Source: JAYQUR01 sp038133505
GTDB taxonomy: Bacteria > Pseudomonadota > Alphaproteobacteria > MPNO01 > UBA830
NCBI GenBank assembly: GCA_038133505.1
Contig: JAYPTI010000125.1
Span: forward strand, 1 to 9,900
Reading direction: 5' to 3'
Length of the DNA stretch: 9,900 bases
Part shown: positions 6,323 through 9,900 of the stretch, piece after piece
Position numbering within the stretch: the stretch's first letter is position 1
Layout of the letters: every line of letters begins with the position of its first letter
Position numbers and translations under genes: made by a program
Notes under the pieces: generated by a model
What the model saw: only the letters and a program-made list of their open reading frames with translations
Databases searched by the model: none
Told to the model about the DNA's origin: nothing

Positions 6323-7894
6323 ATGGCGACCAAAGCGTCTGAGAGTGCGAAAACGGCGGTGGACTGCGGCAAACAGCCGGTCTGCGGATGTATCGGCTTC
6401 TGCCGGGGCGAGGCCTTCGGAACCGGGGTGCGAACCGGCGAGCAATATGTCGCAGGCATCCGGGACGACGGCCGGTACGTCGTTCACAACGGCGAAGTCG
6501 TTTCCGACGTGACCGGTCACCCGGCCTTCAGCGGTGCCGTCCAGTCGATCTCCAACATATTCGACAACGCGGCCGATCCCGCGAACGAAGAGCTGATGAC
6601 CTACGTTTCGCCTTCGACCGGAGACCGGGTCAATCGCCACTGGGCGACGCCGCGCTCGCAGGAGGAACTCGTCGCCCGCCGGAAGGCGCTGACGAAGACG
6701 TCGGAAATGACGCTCGGCTTCATGGGGCGCAGCCCCGACCATGTCGCCGGGTTCTTCGCCGGCTACGCGATGGCACCCGAGGTCCTGGCCCGCGGCGGAC
6801 AGCAGTTCGCCGACAACATGCTGAAGTTCTACGAGTTCTGCCGCGACCACGACATCTACATCGCCTATACGATCGTGCCGCCGCAGATCGACCGGTCGAA
6901 ACCCGCGCACCAGCAGAACCCGCCCGACCTCTACGCCGGTATCGTCGACGAGCGCGACGACGGCGTCGTCATCCGCGGCGCGCAGATGCTGGGGACGGGG
7001 GCGGCGCTGTCCGATTTCGTCCAGCTCAGCACCATCCACCCGATGCGCCAGGGCGATGAGAACTACGCGATTTCCATCGCGGTACCGTGCAACGCGCCCG
7101 GCGTGAAGATCTATTCGCGGCGGTCGTACGCCTGGGCGGCGAACAGCGTATTCGACTATCCGCTGGCGACCCGCTTCGACGAGACGGATTCGCTGCTCGT
7201 CTACGACGACGTGTTCGTGCCTTGGGAACGGGTGTTCGTCTACAAGAACGTCAACGTCGCGCGCGCCCAGTGGTTCGAGGCGCCGGCCCACATCATGGGC
7301 AACAACCAGGCGCAGATCCGCTACATGACCAAGCTGCGGTTCCTCGTCGGGCTCGCGAAGAAGATCACCGACATGAACGGGATCGGGAACCTGCCGCCCG
7401 TGATGGGCGAGCTCGGCCGGCTCGCGACGTACGCGTCCATGTACGAAGGTCTCGTCTACGCGCAGGAAGCGGAGTGCTGGACCAACGACAACGGCTACGT
7501 GCTGCCGAGCATGTCGCATCTCTATGCCAACATGAACCTGCAGTCCGAGATCAATCCCAAGATGCTCGACATCGTGCGCGAGCTTGTCGGCGGCGGCGTC
7601 ATCCAGCTTCCGTCGTCGGTCGAGGATCTCAAGAATCCGGAAATCCGCGAGATGGTGACCAAATACGTTCAGTCGCCCGGCGTGGAGGGCGAGGACCGCA
7701 TCAAGCTGATGAAGCTGGCCTGGGACATGATCGGCTCCGAGTTCGCCGGACGGCACGAGCAGTACGAGAAGTTCTACGCCGGCGCGCCGTTCATCGTGAA
7801 GACCCATTCGCACCGGACCTACAATTGGGACAAGGCGACCTCGCTCGTCGACTACGCGCTCTCGGGCTACGACCTCGACGGCCGCAAGTTCTGA
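6323..7894 (+). CDS. 4-hydroxyphenylacetate 3-hydroxylase (HpaB) family flavin-dependent monooxygenase
   Basis: A 523-residue protein of the HpaB/PvcC class, which uses FADH2 supplied by a separate reductase to ortho-hydroxylate phenols. Seen: RTGEQYVAGI...VTGHPAFSGAVQSISNIFD (37-81), which matches the start of the family domain. Then come GFMGRSPDH (132-140), RGAQMLGTGAALSDF (218-232), GDENYAISIAVPCNAPGVKI (244-263), the VFVPWERVFVYK hairpin (297-308), RYMTKLRFLVGLAKK (333-347), and the C-terminal SHRTYNWDKA (496-505). Unusual: about 36 residues precede the normal domain start and carry Cys15, Cys21, Cys23 and Cys27, which look like a metal or redox site. It lacks the cluster-binding Cys/His pattern expected of the related 4-hydroxybutyryl-CoA dehydratase, so an oxygenase is favoured. 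No HpaC-type reductase follows. It is the first gene of a four-gene operon with a ring-cleaving dioxygenase 10 bases downstream, so its product is probably the diol that the next enzyme opens. The substrate is not known. Confidence 0.9.
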   Translation: MATKASESAKTAVDCGKQPVCGCIGFCRGEAFGTGVRTGEQYVAGIRDDGRYVVHNGEVVSDVTGHPAFSGAVQSISNIFDNAADPANEELMTYVSPSTGDRVNRHWATPRSQEELVARRKALTKTSEMTLGFMGRSPDHVAGFFAGYAMAPEVLARGGQQFADNMLKFYEFCRDHDIYIAYTIVPPQIDRSKPAHQQNPPDLYAGIVDERDDGVVIRGAQMLGTGAALSDFVQLSTIHPMRQGDENYAISIAVPCNAPGVKIYSRRSYAWAANSVFDYPLATRFDETDSLLVYDDVFVPWERVFVYKNVNVARAQWFEAPAHIMGNNQAQIRYMTKLRFLVGLAKKITDMNGIGNLPPVMGELGRLATYASMYEGLVYAQEAECWTNDNGYVLPSMSHLYANMNLQSEINPKMLDIVRELVGGGVIQLPSSVEDLKNPEIREMVTKYVQSPGVEGEDRIKLMKLAWDMIGSEFAGRHEQYEKFYAGAPFIVKTHSHRTYNWDKATSLVDYALSGYDLDGRKF

Positions 7895-7904
7895 GGAGGC
7901 GCGA

Positions 7905-8900
7905 ATGGGAGAGGTCGTTCTAGGGCTCGCATCTTCGCACAGCCCCATGCTGGGGAGCCCCGCGGCGGACTACCTGAAGCATGCGGACCGCGACCTGAAC
8001 AGCATCTCCCATCTCGACCCCGAAGGTAATCCGACGACCTTCGACCGGCTTCTCGAACGGGCGGATCCCTCGATCGCGGCGGAACTGACGCCGGAAATCG
8101 TCGATGCCAAGGTCGCCGATTGCAAGGCCGGCATCGACCGCCTCGCCGCCGCGCTGGAGGAGGTGAAACCGGACGTCGTGATCATCGTCGGCGACGACCA
8201 GAAGGAGCAGTTCCTCGAGGACAATTTGCCGGCGATGCTGATCTATTCCGGCGAGACGATCGAGAACAATGTCTCGCCGCTGCCCGAGACTGCCCCCGAA
8301 TACTGGAAACGCGCGCGCTCGCAGTTCCACGAGGATCACGGGCCGCGGGAATATCCCGTGGCGGCAGGGCTCGCGCGGCATCTGACGGCGACCCTAGTAG
8401 AGGCGGGTTTCGACATCAGCCATTCCGAGCGGCTGCCGCGCGCCATCGGCGAAGGTCATGCCTACGGCTTCGTGCACCAGCGGCTGATGACGAAGTATCT
8501 CGCGCCCGTCGTGCCGGTCATCCTCAACACCTACTACCCGCCGAACCAGCCGAGCCCGAAGCGCTGCTTCGCTTTCGGCAAGGCGCTGGCCGATGCCGTC
8601 GGAAGCTGGCCGGAGGACATCAGGGTCGCTTTCGTGGCGTCGGGCGGGCTCAGCCATTTCACGGTCAATACGGATCTCGACGGCATCGTGATGGACGGAT
8701 TCCTGAGCGGCGACGGAGAGGCGCTTGCGGCGATTCCGCGGGCGCAGCTGAATTCCGGCAATTCGGAAATCCGCAACTGGATCACGGTTGCGGGCGCGGC
8801 CTCGGGCCTGACGGCCGAATGGCACAACTACATCCCGTGCTACCGGACGCCCGCGGGCACCGGGTGCGGCATGGGCTTCGCAATTCTCCGCAACGGATAA
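7905..8900 (+). CDS. Class III extradiol ring-cleavage dioxygenase, LigB-like catalytic subunit
   Basis: A 331-residue enzyme of the LigB superfamily, which opens dihydroxylated rings next to the diol using non-haem Fe(II). Seen: GLASSHSPML at 7-16 with His12 at the first iron-ligand position; VGDDQKEQF at 95-103 where LigB has YNDH with its second iron His; EGHAYGFVH at 183-191 at the place of the LigB acid-base His; GGLSHF at 247-252 with His251 at the second-shell His position; and NSGNSEIRNWI at 283-293 with Glu288 as the carboxylate iron ligand. Thus all key residues have counterparts except the second iron His, which is Gln99. About 45 residues are inserted between residues 20 and 68 compared with LigB, giving a domain like that of the 3-O-methylgallate dioxygenase branch as I recall it. 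No LigA-type small subunit is adjacent. GAGGAGG at 7893-7899 overlaps the upstream stop and gives strong coupling to the hydroxylase. The substrate is likely a hydroxylated aromatic or hydroxypyridine. Confidence 0.88.
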   Translation: MGEVVLGLASSHSPMLGSPAADYLKHADRDLNSISHLDPEGNPTTFDRLLERADPSIAAELTPEIVDAKVADCKAGIDRLAAALEEVKPDVVIIVGDDQKEQFLEDNLPAMLIYSGETIENNVSPLPETAPEYWKRARSQFHEDHGPREYPVAAGLARHLTATLVEAGFDISHSERLPRAIGEGHAYGFVHQRLMTKYLAPVVPVILNTYYPPNQPSPKRCFAFGKALADAVGSWPEDIRVAFVASGGLSHFTVNTDLDGIVMDGFLSGDGEALAAIPRAQLNSGNSEIRNWITVAGAASGLTAEWHNYIPCYRTPAGTGCGMGFAILRNG

Positions 8901-8921
8901 GAACCCGCGGCAGCGCGGCAG

Positions 8922-8926
8922 GGAGG
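8922..8926 (+). promoter_or_regulatory. Ribosome binding site for the PF06684-family gene; decides between two ATGs
   Basis: GGAGG precedes two adjacent in-frame start codons, ATG at 8928 and ATG at 8931. The spacing is 1 base to the first and 4 to the second, so the second is the more likely start. The difference is one residue. Confidence 0.6.
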
Positions 8927-8930
8927 AATG

Positions 8931-9506
8931 ATGGAAATCCGCCGTCTCTACACGGTAATCGACGAGACGTTTCACGAGATGGGCCAGGCGCGCGACGAAC
9001 CGCTGCGCAAGGTCGCGGTGGTCGCCGTGGTCAAGAATCCGCATGCGGGCAAGGGCTACGTCGAGGATCTCAGCGACCTGACCGAAGCCAGCGAGGCGCT
9101 CGGCGCGAAGATCGCGCAGATGGGCGCCGAGCAGATGAAGCCCTACACGGTGGATTCATACGGCAAGGCGGGCCTCGTCGGCACGGCGGGCGAGCAGGAG
9201 CACGCCGTGGCGTGCCTGACGACCGTCTACGGCAACGTGCTTCGCGATGCCGTCGGCGGGGGGAAGGCGTGGATTTCGTCGCTGACCAAGCGCTGCGGGC
9301 CGGGCGAGACGCTCGACATTCCGCTCGCCCACAAGGACGCGCTTTACGTGCGCTCGCACTATGACGGCATGACGATCACCGTGCCCGATGCGCCGCTGCC
9401 GGACGAGATGTGCATCATCTGCTGCTTCGCGAACCGCGGGCGGCTCAATCACCGCGTCGGCGGCCCGGCCAAGGAAGATATCGTCGGCGAAGACGGCTTA
9501 AGATAG
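8931..9506 (+). CDS. 'Amino acid synthesis' family protein (PF06684-like)
   Basis: A 191-residue soluble protein, the usual size for this poorly understood family. Seen: EIRRLYTVIDETFHEMG at the N-terminus, KVAVVAVVKNPHAGKGYVEDLSDL (about 27-50), SYGKAGLVGTAGEQEHAVACL, GGGKAWISSLTKRCGPGETLDIPLAHKDALYVRSHYDGMTITV, and a C-terminal PDEMCIICCFANRGRLNHRVGG. These are conserved blocks I associate with the family. The Gly-rich GTAGEQEH segment and the Arg/His-rich end suggest binding of a small polar ligand, but no catalytic mechanism is established to my knowledge. The family name comes from an old association and should not be taken as a function. The gene lies 30 bases after the dioxygenase and 8 before the enamidase-like gene, so it almost surely acts in the same pathway. 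Hydrolysis or isomerisation of a ring-cleavage product is one guess. Confidence 0.82.
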   Translation: MEIRRLYTVIDETFHEMGQARDEPLRKVAVVAVVKNPHAGKGYVEDLSDLTEASEALGAKIAQMGAEQMKPYTVDSYGKAGLVGTAGEQEHAVACLTTVYGNVLRDAVGGGKAWISSLTKRCGPGETLDIPLAHKDALYVRSHYDGMTITVPDAPLPDEMCIICCFANRGRLNHRVGGPAKEDIVGEDGLR

Positions 9507-9514
9507 GACCGAAC

Positions 9515-9900
9515 ATGGAAACCGCGATCGTAAATCTGAAGACCATCGTCTCCGGCGACTGGCGCAAGCCGTTCGCCAAGGGCGATTCCATCCTGATGAA
9601 CAACGGCAAGATCGCCAAGGTCGGCACGCTGTCCGCCAAGGAGGTCAAATCCTGCGACTTCGTACTCGATGCCGGCGGCATGACCGCGATGCCGGGCCTG
9701 ATCGACTCGCAGGTCCACGTGGCGTTCGCGGACTACACGCCGCGCCAGCGGACCATCGGGTTCCTGGAGAGCTACCTGCACGGGGGCATCACCACGTCGA
9801 TCTCGGCGAGCGAGGTGCACGTGCCGGGCCGTCCGTCCGACCCGGACGGCGTGGTCGCCCTGGCCATCGCGGCGAAGAAGAGCTTCGACAACTATTCGCC
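9515..9900 (+). CDS. Enamidase-like amidohydrolase (N-terminal part, 3' end outside window)
   Basis: The first 128 residues of an amidohydrolase-superfamily enzyme that continues past the right edge. Seen: a small beta-sandwich start (AIVNLKTIVSGDW... DSILMNNGKIAKVG), then MPGLIDSQVHVAF at 59-71 where the metal-binding HxH motif normally sits, followed by DYTPRQRTIGFLESYLHGGITTSISASEVHVPGRPSDPDG (73-112). The DYxPRQ, LHGGxTTxISAxEVHxPGRPxDP blocks closely match what I know of enamidase from nicotinate fermentation (Eubacterium barkeri), which hydrolyses 6-oxo-tetrahydronicotinate to 2-formylglutarate. Odd: the first His of HxH is Gln66, with His68 retained. The ribosome binding site AGGA (9505-9508) overlaps the upstream TAG, so translation is coupled to the previous gene. 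A cyclic enamide or lactam as substrate is the best inference; the remaining metal ligands are out of view. Confidence 0.85.
   Translation, partial: METAIVNLKTIVSGDWRKPFAKGDSILMNNGKIAKVGTLSAKEVKSCDFVLDAGGMTAMPGLIDSQVHVAFADYTPRQRTIGFLESYLHGGITTSISASEVHVPGRPSDPDGVVALAIAAKKSFDNYS

Noticed and set aside
6323..7894. 4-hydroxybutyryl-CoA dehydratase as an alternative for the HpaB-like protein
   Set aside because: The iron-sulphur cluster ligands of that enzyme are not seen in the core. The four N-terminal cysteines are in a different place, and the neighbouring dioxygenase fits a hydroxylase.
6239..7948. A 569-codon open frame on the minus strand opposite the HpaB-like gene
   Set aside because: It is antisense to a well-recognised enzyme. 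Its product is Arg/Val/His-rich with no recognisable motif, and it arises from the GC-rich third codon positions of the real gene.
8199..8201. Treating the LigB-like gene as a pseudogene because of Gln99
   Set aside because: The frame is intact, the ribosome binding site is strong and all other active-site residues are kept, so a subfamily variation is more likely.
8120..9364. A 414-codon plus-strand frame overlapping the dioxygenase and PF06684 genes
   Set aside because: A shifted frame of two real genes; its Arg/Gly-rich translation has no homology signal, and it crosses a gene boundary with its own ribosome binding site.

Overview
This is a GC-rich, gene-dense stretch with the strong GC bias at third codon positions typical of a proteobacterium. 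I would guess an alphaproteobacterium with a versatile catabolic lifestyle: it carries a TRAP solute-binding protein, a luciferase-type flavin monooxygenase, and several oxygenases and amidohydrolase-type enzymes. No rRNA, tRNA, transposase, integrase or CRISPR array is visible. No gap between genes exceeds 300 bases. The largest is 168 bases, before the TRAP gene.

Layout from left to right. (1) 1-1761, plus strand: the C-terminal part of a glutamate-1-semialdehyde-aminomutase-like PLP aminotransferase, then a two-repeat EthD-like/dimeric alpha-beta-barrel protein, then a carboxymuconolactone decarboxylase (CMD) family protein. These are packed as one operon. (2) 1768-2508, minus strand: a maleate isomerase/Asp-Glu racemase family enzyme, ending 6 bases from the CMD gene. 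(3) 2509-2627: a divergent promoter region with two perfect short palindromes, one of them inside a likely promoter. (4) 2628-3827, plus: a group A FAD-dependent aromatic hydroxylase. (5) 3996-5012, plus: a secreted TRAP-type solute-binding protein with no membrane subunits beside it, followed by a very clear bidirectional terminator. (6) 5079-6215, minus: a RutA/SsuD-like luciferase-family monooxygenase. (7) 6216-6322: a divergent promoter region with another palindrome inside a likely promoter. (8) 6323-9900+, plus: a tight operon of an HpaB-family flavin-dependent hydroxylase, a LigB-type class III extradiol dioxygenase, an 'amino acid synthesis' (PF06684) family protein, and the start of an enamidase-like amidohydrolase that runs off the right edge.

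Taken together the window reads as a catabolic island for an aromatic or, more likely, nitrogen-containing ring compound. The pieces are uptake (TRAP binding protein), hydroxylation (three unrelated flavin oxygenases), ring cleavage (LigB), opening of a cyclic enamide (enamidase-like), C4-diacid or hydroxyacid isomerisation (maleate isomerase-like), CMD-type downstream chemistry and amino-group transfer. I do not recognise this exact set as a described pathway. No flavin reductase, membrane transporter subunit or transcription factor gene lies within the window, although three of the oxygenase/uptake genes have palindromes in or near their promoter regions.

The best leads are the four-gene operon on the right, unusual residues at metal-ligand positions in two of its enzymes (a Gln in place of His in each), and a cysteine-bearing N-terminal extension on the HpaB-like hydroxylase.
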